Origin: Chalara sp. BL73
Lineage: Eukaryota > Ascomycota > Leotiomycetes > Helotiales
Direction of reading: 5' to 3'
Assembly: GCA_918026815.1 (NCBI GenBank)
Contig: CAKJVC010000149.1
Location: forward strand, 1-64,000
Length of the DNA stretch: 64,000 nucleotides
Positions 1 through 11,100 of this stretch are shown here, piece after piece. Each line of letters starts with the position of its first letter. Position 1 is the stretch's first letter. A model generated the notes under the pieces. The model had not been told where the DNA came from and did no database searches. It saw only the letters and a program-made list of their open reading frames with translations. A program made the translations under genes and the position numbers.

Positions 1-1123
1 AAAGCTAGCGTACAAGAATTAGGCGTTGGGCACTATAACCCCATTAATCTGCCTCCAATCACATGGCGGGCATGAGTTATTATATAAGCCGGATCAAACT
101 CAATGGATCAAGGATTAGAATTATGCGTCCAGCCTTTTCTCTATCTATAAACTATCCTTTTCATCAAATTAACTTTCACGAACAGCATAAGTTGTTGATA
201 ATCTCTGAAATTCCTCGGAGAGATTGTTCCAGTCTCGTTCGAGCCTCTTTTCTGCCGAAAGCCCTGCCAGACCCCAAACCAGACCTTTCTTGAAGCTCTG
301 CCACCTTCTCAGTATTGCCCTGGTTGTTCCGCACTCTCAATTTCAGCCTGACTTTATGTTAGACTGCCACTTTCATGTTCTGCCGATCGATGCTTACATC
401 TGTAAGAGCACGCTGTGCTTTTATAGTCCATTCTCCTGCTTTATTCTTTCTGAAGGTTAGCTTTGGTCATCATTTTCCCTTGAATTATCTGCATTATTAT
501 AGCAATAAATGAGAACATGTTCTCACCTGGATCTTAAAGCAACCGCTACCAAATAGTCGCTCCAACAAGGCCTTTAGCTTGTACTCATCAAGATATTTGT
601 TAGGGATAGTTTGAAGCACACTTTGGAGTGGTTTGATGGTGTTTTTGAGATGATAATGTTCTGTCCATTTTGCTAGATTGGAAGAAAGTTGGAGATATCT
701 ACTCTAAAGTAATAGATACAGTACATGCCACGCATATTGTCCAGCTGGCAGAAGAGGCCATCGGGCAAATGCCACATACACAGAGGCGCATGGAGCTGTG
801 GCGTCCTGCATGTCTTACATAAACGAGATCCAGCACAGCCCCTTAGTTGGGCACTGCATAATGAAAAACACAACATCCTCATTTCTGATCGCTGGGTAAG
901 TAAGGCTCGGTCCTCTTTGACAAAAAGTCTTTTTATTTAGCCTTGTCAATATTGAGACTGTCAACCCTACACACTCTAGGACGCTCAAGCTGGGCAAGTC
1001 ACCACACCATTATTTTCTTCCCGAGAATACCTTCTCGACAGTATCTACAAGAACTCAAAGCAGGTTCGAGATTCAAGCTTTACAATATTTGATCTAGACA
1101 ATAACTACTGAACACTTACGAAA
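1..1123. other. Upstream region without a supported gene
   Basis: Several short open frames occur on both strands but none shows a recognisable domain, credible splice sites or a protein-like composition. The last few hundred bases probably hold the promoter and leader of the CorA-like gene that starts at 1124. A short frame near 690-820 ends after roughly 40 codons and resembles nothing I know. Confidence 0.5.
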
Positions 1124-2992
1124 ATGACTAAGAGAAAACATGCATGCCACCACGCCACTAGTTTTGATTCGAAATCCGAAAGTATCAGCTCTTCGTTGTA
1201 CATACCTTTGCACGATAGAACATCCTATCGATATGTTCAGACAAAACTGTTTATGGAGAAAGGGGAAAGATCGTGGCTCGATTTCTGTGTTGCAAAAGAG
1301 AGAATGGAACAGGACATGGATGAACAACGTGATGAGACAATCGACGACAATTCTGCGGAACGTTTATGGGAAATTGCAAGATGCAGAGTATGCGGATGTC
1401 TTCAATATTCCTCCTTTCATTCTTTTATATTACAACTAATGATGATAGGACACACACATTATTCATGCCTTGTAAGTATTCTTGTTTCCCTAGCAATGGT
1501 TCTTTTTGCTTTTAGCATCGTACGACAGAAAAACTCCAATAGTCCTCTACTAGTTACCAAATCACTTTTTAATACTCTCTGTCATTCCCATAAAGTTTTC
1601 GAAGGTTTTGATGACTTTGTAATGTCATTCGGCTGGAAGAAACGAGAGACTGATATCGGGCCTCCTCATTGCCGCTTTCGATACAATGATAATGAGGATC
1701 AAGAAGGGTCAACCGATAATCGTTTCCCAGCATATGGTATGAACTTTTTCGATCCAAATGGTGCAATCTGTAACTAATATTCAAGAATGTGCTTATGGCT
1801 TGCGATATGTTGAACTTAATGGGTATAGTGCTGAAAAAGAACCATGGTCTGTTCGTCAGAGTGCATTTTACCAAAAGTACGATTGTGGAAAGCAGACATG
1901 GGTTTTGATTTCACCATCTATTGGCCTTGAAGATGAATTAAAGATTCATATGAAAGAGTTGGATGGACATGATGGGAACACACACTCCAACAACCCTTTT
2001 GAGCTTCACAGTATTTTTATCCCATGCGCCTTGGCTAAATGGAGGTGGTATATCAAAAGCCTTGTTGAGCGTGCTACAGAACAGTCAAGCAGGGTTGTAG
2101 CTGCAAATGTGGGAAAGGGAAAGCTCTCAACACTCATCGATTTCGACATCAACTTCGAAGATCGCCAAATATTAAAAGTAGTAGAAGACAAAGTACTTGA
2201 TCTATTGACAATCTTCGATGCTAGCTCTGATACAGTTTCTACTATTCTACAAGAATATACACTCATGAAAGCTAACACTAGTGTTGGAAAACACGATGTT
2301 GTCTTGTCCAGGCTGACAACAAGTCTTCGTGAGATTGAATTATACCGAAAGAAGGTGAAAACACTTTTGAAAACTGTTCAGGGAACGGCTTCACTGGTAA
2401 AGCTCAACCAACAGCAGTGGTATCGTCAAGCTAATTTGTGTTCAGTTATCAGATCTGCTGGACTATGAAAATGCGAAAATCGCAGAAGAAAACAGCAAAG
2501 CTCTTGCAATCATTGCACAAGAATCGCGGGAAGAGAACACCGCCATGCGGGCACTCACCGAAAAAGGAACTAAAGATGCGGCTGCGGTAAAAGTTATCAC
2601 ACTTATAACCATTACTTTCCTTCCCACCACAGTTGTGACGGTAAGCTAATATGATATCTATCGAAACTAGTGGTCAATTCTAATGATGACAGGGCTTCTT
2701 TTCAACACAGTTTGTTAAACAATCAGATAATGGAAGACTGCTCGAGCTTACCGACAATTGGTGGCTTATAGTAGTTGTCTCATTACCCTTGACTCTTATC
2801 ATCATTTTCACTTGGTACTGCTGGATCAATTGGACAAAATGGCGGGAAGAGGGGTGGCTACAACGCCCGACTGTGCTGTCGTCATCGGGTAGTGTACATG
2901 ACCCATCTAGTTCTTGTGTAACAACAAGTATAAGGCATCATGGCAAATTAGAACCGTTCGAGTCCAGGAACGGCATACTTTCGCTCTGCTAA
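1124..2992 (+). CDS. CorA-like membrane protein (fungal CorA-like Mg2+ transporter family)
   Basis: The C-terminal two thirds fit the fungal CorA-like family: a GLRYVELNG/EPWSVRQ block at about 1795-1860, a long helical region, then two hydrophobic segments encoded near 2605-2640 and 2763-2825 (VVVSLPLTLIIIFTWYCW). Likely introns, all with good borders: 1737-1785, 2397-2445 and 2641-2692; joining them gives one open frame to the TAA at 2990-2992. The 5' part is less sure. A GTAAGT donor at 1472 can splice to an AG at 1553 (82 nt) and then links a TTNDDRTHTLFMP stretch to the KSLFNTLCHS block, but no single frame clearly continues from the ATG at 1124 to that point, so another small intron or a different start is likely. 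Family members lie in membranes; many fungal ones are of unknown function and lack a clear GMN pore motif, and I see no GMN here. The kinase gene follows 430 bp downstream on the same strand. Confidence 0.75.
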
Positions 2993-3420
2993 TCTCGATG
3001 CTAATTGGCATGAATCTCGATTCTATACGGACTCTAGGCAATAGGTATGTTAATCTCTATAGCTAACGAACTAGAGGCTCAGCACTTGCAACACAACCTA
3101 CACCGCTTTGGCCATACGCATAAAGCAGAGCCTCGTTCCCCATGCATGGATGGATGACCTGAACCTGTAATATGTACGTGATAGGGTGAGATTAGACCCT
3201 ATTCGCTGAGATGGGAGGAAGGCATCTAAGACACGGACATCCTAGCGGAGGTGGGCATTCAATGGAGATGTTTCTTTGCAAAGCCTCCACAGGCTGCAGA
3301 ATGAGGCTCACACGGCTGGGGGCTTCCCTTATACTGAAAATGATGAAAAAAGGTATTTCTTGTGCAGAATCTAAAGCCGAAAAATCAGCAATCACCATTT
3401 CACTCCAAGTGTGAGTCTAA
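2993..3420. other. Intergenic region between CorA-like and kinase genes
   Basis: About 430 bases with no supported gene. It must contain the 3' end of the CorA-like transcript and the promoter of the kinase gene. Nothing distinctive was seen. Confidence 0.5.
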
Positions 3421-6400
3421 ATGAAGTTTTGCTGCGGATGGTGGCATAAAGGCCAAATATTTGGATATAACAGTACGTATTCTGAATAATTATTCTTACT
3501 CGATCGGCCGTTTTGGTTCTGATTTGTCACAGCAGGCTCTCGCCCACTTTCTGAGACTCTGCCTAGTGATATACCTGGTCAAATGCCTGGAACTCCTCCT
3601 TCAAAATCACTGCCGGAGATTAGAACGCCGCAACCATCTGCCTATATGCCCAACTCTAATATAAATGCTGATGGCGTTGGAGACACCAATTCCGTAAACA
3701 ATTCTCTAAGCATCCAGAGAGCACCTACTGGCCCGTCCAATGGCTTAACATCACAAACGTCTCTTGACACTACAAGGCTTCCCAGCGAACAGCAAGATAA
3801 TTTACCTAATTCAGATGAATCGAAGGGCCTACGAGCTCGAAGTTTTTCAGGGTCCACCGAATCTGTATCTGATTTTGAGGAGTTCTCACCACCTCTACGA
3901 TCAAATACTTTATCACCACAATTTCCAGACTTTGTAGAAGATATTTCGCTTTGTCCTACTGGATCGGTGGGCATTCGATCTCAAATTCCTTCGAATTTTT
4001 CCGAATCTGAACCTACCTTTGAAGCGCCCTCACCGCCTCCACGATCCAATACCTTATCGCCACAATTCTCACAGTCTGTGCAAGTTACGGTCAAAACACG
4101 GATTCGGGCCTTTAAGAAGAACGTTCTTCAACTTCAGAACGAAGACACCGAAGAAAACACGGGGCAAGAGAGCTATTCATTGATAAGCCTGAACAACAGA
4201 GTAAAACCTGAGGAAAACTACTCACTAATAGAAGAAAAGAAAAATTTTGCTGAAAAGTACTGCCAACCTGGTCAGGAACTACGCCTTGATCAAGGTATTT
4301 GTACTATTACCTGTATTTGCGACAGTCACGCCCAGAGTATCCGCGAAACTCGTCGCTTGTTTTGCTGCGAGGATTGGGTAGAAGCAGAGGCAGTCACGGC
4401 ATCATACGAGCGCCAAGGTCATACAAACTTAAGCATCAGCATTACAAGAACATTGGAGGTCACCAAAAAGATGGTGCCTATTGATCTACCTAAAAATGCT
4501 ATTGAACGGTACAGGGCACAGCTTGTTAATTCTACGAACCAGAAACCATGGTACATTCCCCAAGACAAACTGGAGGAGCTTACCCCTCGCGAGCTTTTTC
4601 ACGAACTGATTGAAGACGAGTGCGCTGGATTAAAGATATCGACCTACGATATATCAGGGAGGAGAAAGCTAGCAGACAGGATGTATCGCGATGCGCGCTT
4701 GCTACTCTTACTATGTGTGTATACTGGGTTTAATCTCCAACTCCCTGAGCATATGCTTTCCTATCAGGAGTCCGGCGAAATCAAGTTTCCACTGCCCTGC
4801 GAGCCACCTCGATGGCTTCGCCAAGACCTTCGTACGGCTTATACTTGTTGCTATAAAGATCAATGGATTTTCCAAGCGGCTACTTTTAAAGTTCTTGGGC
4901 AATCTCAAAGATTTGAAGAGGATATAATTGTCCCTTTCCTCACAAAGACGAAACTAGCTACTGGGGCTTATAGCACTGTCTATAGAATCAGACTTGAGCC
5001 GAGTCACCAAAAGCTATACCAGACTCCAAAGGTAACTCAACAGATATTAGAGAAGATAAAAAGAAAGTCGTCTGATTACTATCTATAGGAAAATAATCCT
5101 GAACTTGCAATGAAGGTTGTCGCTCGACGAAGCCGGATCGATGTGGCTAAAACAAACGAAGCGTTCAAGAATGAAGTACTCATACTACAAGGGCTTGGGA
5201 ACCTACAGCATGACCACATAATCAAACTATTAGGCACATACTACAAAGGAGAAGACTGTCATTTTCTTTTTCCGCTTGCAGACTGTAATCTCAAAGACTT
5301 TATGGGCCGCAAAGATCCCGAAGATTTCATGTTGCCGAATTCCAAGAAGAATAAAGAGTTCCTCGCTTGGATTTGGAGTCAAATGGAGGGTCTTGCGAGA
5401 GGCATTTGCGAAATCCACAAGAAATCCCGCAAAAATGCGACCAATATCACACCAGAGTTTTTAGACGTCGACTTTGCTACTCCCGAGCAGAATCGAGAAG
5501 GTTCTGGCTACCATCATGACATCAAGCCTGAAAATATCTTATTCTTCTTACAAGACATGATCTGCCAAATCAGAAATCCTGTGCCGAGCTATGGGCTTTT
5601 TCAGATCGCCGACTTTGGAATCGGAAAATTTCACAGCAAACGTTCAGGAACAGGAATGCCTAGCGAAGCAACAGAGCGATTTCGTGGGACAATTACTTAC
5701 GCGGCACCTGAAAGTAAAGTTCCAAAAACATCTAATGACCAAAGTAAACCTGGCGGCTTGAGATTGTCTCGGCCCTATGATATTTGGTCATTCGGCTGCG
5801 TGCTCATGGAAGTCCTTGTCTGGACAATCGGAGGCACATCAGCTAGACAAAACTTCGATAACTCACGCTTTCAATCACCGGAGTATGGTGACAACGTCAC
5901 TGCGAACGAGGCCTTTTTCTACATCACCAAGGAAAGGATAGCCGTGGTGCGGCCGGGCGTAAAAGACGAAATGAAGAGGCTACGGTCCCAGCCTCCAATA
6001 TCCATAAATCCTAACGGAAGTCTGGCGCAAGTTCTCAATCTCGTAAAAAAGGTGTTAGATGTCGACCCCGACACGAGGCCAAAAGCGAAAGATGTTGCTG
6101 ATACACTCGCATCTATAGTTGAGTGTGCCAGATCAGAGATCCCAGAGATGGATACCATTGCGGAGGTGCCTTCTCATGCAAGCTCCGAAGTACCCCCGTT
6201 CCTAGTGTGGTTGTTCATATGCATCAGGACGATCAGGATAAAACTGCACCGGCTCAGCATGCTGAACTGCCTCTCCAGTCACAACAAGAACACGAGGTCA
6301 GGCTTCGCGAATCAATGGCTACTGGCCGTCAGTTTAGCTCACAATCAGCGGCACCCGTTCCATGGGAGCAAGGCCATCCTCGTACAGATACAGCAGAAAC

Positions 6401-6482
6401 GGCAGAAACGGCAGATACTTTGCCGAGTTTAGACTCTGGAAACTCCATCATTGTCGAGGCAGGATCTGAAGACATGAATTGA
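3421..6482 (+). CDS. Protein kinase with a long fungal-type N-terminal region
   Basis: Proposed exons are 3421-3472, 3533-5031 and from 5089; both introns (60 and 57 nt) have GT-AG borders and restore frame exactly. The catalytic domain starts with a glycine loop GAYSTVYRI at about residue 493, the ATP lysine in AMKVV (about 526), a catalytic loop HHDIKPEN with Asp661, DFG at 692-694, an APE-type AAPES and the helix-F motif DIWSFG. So all core catalytic residues are present, although HRD reads HHD. The first 490 residues hold a Ser/Pro-rich part with a doubled motif (RSNTLSPQF appears twice, near 3900 and 4050) and a conserved-looking region ahead of the kinase fold. The tail is doubtful: the kinase frame runs to 6432 with an unlikely composition, while another frame ending at 6482 (SEDMN) looks like real protein. 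This implies a one-base indel near the C5 run at 6193-6197, or an 83-nt intron 6123-6205. The substrate is unknown. The upstream start with Cys-Cys near the N terminus is inferred from splicing only. Confidence 0.85.
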
Positions 6483-7436
6483 CGACGATGATTTGAAACT
6501 GAGTTCTGTTCGGTGAGACTCTTCCCGCCGCCTGACGACCCTTGTATGTAAGAAACTAGGGGACGCCATTGTACAATATATAGTTTATTACTTGAAAATA
6601 TTGCTGATACATTGACTGCCGGCCAAGAAATGGTATACTTCGTAGCCCTAAGTACTTAGACGATAGATGACCACTATGAGACATTGGTGGATAGGAACAC
6701 AACTCAACCAAAGGTTGATGCGGGGAAGTATTGCAAGAAGAGAAGTGCGAGAAGGTAACGAGGATAAGGGTGGATATTTGAACTATATTTATTTGTTGTT
6801 GACTGCAAGAAGGGTATCGTTCTCTTATATTCATCCTACCATGCATGGCATGTTTCGTTAGCGGCTTCGACTGGATTCATGGGACGTGGCTAGCGTTTTG
6901 GCTGTTAGTGCAGGTCGAAATATGCATACTACAGAGATATGATACATGTTGCCTCGCGACAGTGGTACAGGAGATTTAATGGCTAATGCCTACTTCTTTG
7001 TTGCTGGTAATTTCAGACATTATGATAGCAGAATGTAATGAGATTTATTTAAGCTAGGGAGGATACTACAAGACTTCCCACCGCTATGTTCATACTTGGC
7101 TACCCACGTTGAGGACATGCGTGAAAACCACCCAGGGCCTATTTGGTCTCTTGTTCCAGAGTAAAGGACTGATTATTGCGCGCTTTAGACACATGGTTTT
7201 GTTAAGTTTGACGTTGAGTAAGAAATTAGCCATGGCTCAGCCCTAATACTTGAAAGATCTAAGTCACTTTTAAATCGCTATGCATATTTTAAGATTGCTA
7301 ATAAATGCAGGTTATGCCGGCTTTCGCTGTCGATTATTTTGTGGTTTGTTTGTTGCTGCTACTACGCTCACTAAAATCCTGAAGCGCAATTTGCATCCTG
7401 GGTGCATAACCTCATTTCATTACCATTAGCTGTGTT
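6483..7436. other. Intergenic region downstream of the kinase
   Basis: No supported gene. Short AT-rich frames only; contains the 3' end of the kinase transcript. The segment marks the beginning of a 10-kb stretch in which only gene remnants were found. Confidence 0.5.
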
Positions 7437-8178
7437 CTATCGGTTAACCGTACCTCCGCCACAACTTCCCACCTTCAAACGCAAATATCTCGAAATTAGA
7501 TATTGCTTAAACTTTATACGCAACTGGCAAGTAAGGAAAAGGGCAACTACAAGCGTCATGATTGAGATGATGAGAACGAATCCTACCATATCATATCCCC
7601 AACGCTCCTGGATGAGATTCTGCGGGCGGTTTTGAAAAGCCACGGCGCCTAAACAATGCGAATCACCGCAGCTAGCTTCAATGCTGCTGCTAGGAACGAT
7701 AGTCTGAAATATGCTAGAATTTCTAAGTCCCTTCCTGTTGATATCGAGTGCTTCCACTATAATCCAAGGAGAGTAGTGATCTAGCCAAATGAGAGTCTCG
7801 AATCCAGTTTTTTACCGTTATATCTATTCTTGTGGCTGGTGTGTCTGGCAAGGCTGCCGTATACACAGCCCAGGAATGAACATTAGTCGCTCCATTCCAG
7901 CTCACATAGATAGCCGTTCGAGAAGAGTTAGTCCGCGCATATGACCATACTGCGGGAAGGGTATGATTTGGGCATCCGTTCCAATCTCCCTTAAACGCTC
8001 TATAATTTGGGCTTTTGTCGTCCCAGGTAGCACTCCATACAGCAGTGCCATTGGCTAGGTGCTCAGAGATAAAAGGCTCGGCACCCCATCCAATGAATAC
8101 ATTCCCGTTGTCGATGCTCTGCAGGTTATTGCCTCCACACCTGCAGCGGTCTGCGGAATGAATCTCGATGTACCGCAT
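7437..8178 (-). pseudogene. Arylsulfotransferase-like fragment, truncated and frameshifted
   Basis: Reading leftward from 8178, the frame encodes a block typical of the fungal arylsulfotransferase (ASST) family: GNVFIGWGAEPFISEH, then YRAFKGDWNGCP and SWNGATNVHSWAVYTA. The frame is lost at a run of six A (T6 at 7808-7813 on the plus strand): removing one A would restore VKTGFETLIWLDHYSPW and lead into EALDINRKGLRN in the second frame, which then continues to a hydrophobic segment (MVGFVLIISIMTLVVALFL) and stops at 7437. The N-terminal half expected for the family, with signal peptide and most of the propeller, is not found upstream of 8178. I therefore call it a 5'-truncated remnant. The homopolymer makes a sequencing error possible for the frameshift alone, but not for the missing half. 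If active, the family would transfer or hydrolyse sulfate esters; its role in fungi is poorly known. Confidence 0.72.
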
Positions 8179-11100
8179 AGGGTGACTTAGCGTTGACTGT
8201 GCGCTATAATATCTAGGTCATTGATGATTCTATCATCAGATTCAATTGGTTCTGCTACCCATAGGGGGTAGCGCGCCAATCTAATACCAGTTTGATTCCA
8301 AACCAAAATTAGAAATACTGCGAGTCTCTCCATGGTCGAACATCTTTCGACATGTCTATCCGGTTTGAGAGAAGTGCCAAGGTTCAGCCACGATACGCTA
8401 TGGATCTATTAGTTAATGCAGAATTATATGGCGTCCACTCAATTGCCATGACCGGCTAGCGAAACGGCAACGTGTAATTATTGATGATATGTGGACCTTA
8501 GCCTCTTTCCAATCCCTGCTTGAGCTTAATGGTACTCTCCAATCAATGAAATTTTGCTTTGTTCTAGGATTTCCTGCTACCTCAAGCATTGTCCAAACTC
8601 ATGTCCAAGAGACATTTCAAAGTAACCGTAAAGCCCCCAAAAGCTCAGGGTCCCTGTAATTTGACTTCTGATCCATGTGCGTTCTCAATTTTAAGAATGA
8701 ATAACGACTGATAGCCAAGTGCTACGAAGCCCAAGCAGACCTCTCGCACACATGTACATGGCATTTGCAAGAGCGGGGTTCTTGTATAAGCTTTTACTGG
8801 CACCCAGCGACCTATCGGCGTGGCTCCTACACCTTGCAGGGTACGATTTACATGCTTGGGTAACGTCAAGGCAGCTCCCGCTGGACACGGAAAGCGGGTT
8901 GAGATAAACATATCCCTACTTTATCTTCGCATATTTTAACAGTTAGCATAACCAAACTCCTGCATAACAATTTTTACAATATAGAACCTTCCGAATTATG
9001 AGTTCCATCTTTGGCTGCTTATTTCTTAAAACCATCAATTTTAGGTACCCCTGTTGCAAAGGGTCTTCTTGGGCAACTTGCTTATCAAATACCGCTTTTG
9101 TGTACACTTGGGGGCAATTACTTGGCATTGCAACCTCATTTTGTGTGCGTGTTCAATATGGTCTCATAAGCAATACATATTATTTGAGAACGTACACCAA
9201 GGACACCTGCTCTGCTACCCAATGGCTGCATTGCATGTTTTGCGCGCATGTGTGGATCCTGTGCGTGAAGTTTTGCGCGTGTTTTTGTATGAGCATTCAT
9301 ATGGTCTTGTATCTCTCTTGCTGATTGCAAGATATATTTGACGGTGTTTAGACCTTCCCGTCATTTTTTATCTGAGACAATCTGTTCTTGCTTTGCTCAT
9401 CCTAGGCTATCAGTCACCATATCAATCAAATATCGAGCACGCTGTTCACCCAAACATCTCACCTTGCTAATAGTTCCTGTGTGCCTTTCACGAGCAGCGT
9501 TTGCACATTATCATGATGAAGTTTCTTGACGAAATGCCGGATAATTAAAATTATGGTATCTCGTCTGCGCCGTTGTCCGTTCTGGATATAGTCACCCTCA
9601 AGCAGAGCCTGGTCATGTGGAATTATTTTGCTAAATAGCGAACCCCGCTAGAGTAATTGGCTGACCTTCATGCACACATTCTCAGCTTATGTTTGAATGC
9701 AATTATGTAAGAAACTGTAATCCAAGGAACAGAATCTAACCTTTCTTTAGTCCATTGCGAACAATTCGTATAATAATTGATGCGGTAGCAATTTGTACAC
9801 CCCGCCAGAGCCGTAATGGTGAGAATGGTTGTGGGTCAGTTGTTTTCCAGCATAATGTACCGCTGTGAGTGAAGCCTCATGAGGACTTCTATTTTGAGGC
9901 ATGTTAAGGTATCAGATATAGCCCTGCACCACATAAAAGAATCAAACTAGCGCGACTTCCTCGGAAACCAGCACTTAGAGAGTGGCCCGACTGCTCCGAA
10001 GAGCAAGTGAATAGTGGCGCGGTATCCGGTAGAAATTGGTTGCCTTAAAAAACTTGTCAGTGCACGCTATGGTCCTGCCAAGGAGGAGTGGAGTGGAAGA
10101 GAGAGGAGCTTGGTGATATTCTTACAGAAAACATTAACATGCACAGCCTATTCAGCTGGCACTGTTCTTATAGACAGAAGACAGCATATCAAAGCGTTAA
10201 CTCAAATATGCGAATATTTTTCATTTTCCCCGGCTCGCCTCATGAATAGGATCATGATCGTTCTCTATGTATTTTTCTAACAGACGTCATCGTTAAAGCT
10301 ACTGCACTCTACTGACCATAGCAATGCCATTGGTCGAATGGGGTATAAACATGTTCGCCCGCCCTGGAACAGTGCGAAATAAAGTTTCGTGGCTGGCTGT
10401 CATCCTTTGTTAGTTCTGTCGATCCGCGCTGAAGCCATATTTGACCAGGGATGGGTATAAGTTTCTGTAACAGTGCTTCCAGACAGCTTGGGAGGTGAAT
10501 GGAAGTACAGCGGTCAAAGGTGGTAGCATGAGTGAGGCAAGCTATTCAAGGATGCCTGACTTGGATTGAAAGGAAATTAAAATGAATAACTAAGCGAAAA
10601 CACTGCTCATTATAGCTAGCGCTTCTTGCTCCAAAGAGCCTTTTCTACCTGTGTAGCTATTTTTAGCTCAACACGGAGGTTGAGAGCACGTATCGGAATA
10701 AAGGGCACAATCGTGCAGCCTGGCACTGTTCCCTTTCTCGGTACAATGAACCGAACTCGAGAAGGATCATGCTAAAGTTCGTGGCTTGATTTCGAACTGC
10801 CTTTGTGTGGATGACCGTATTCTAACCTTGTGACAAGAGAAAAGGAGTTAACTGTAGGCATGCAAGGATTAGACCCTTTGTCAATTGGGTTCACTATTTA
10901 ACTGAGGTCATTTTCGTGGTGTTAGCAGTGGGAGTATCATTAGTGGCGTACTGTTAACAATCTTGTATCGTGTACAATGATACTATCTAGCACTGGTTTT
11001 TGATTAATCCATGCACACAGTTCGTTCTCCCCCGCGTCTTTATGCTGATTGTCGGCCACACGAAATTCAGCTTCGCCGATTCCTCCATGTACCGCCCCGG

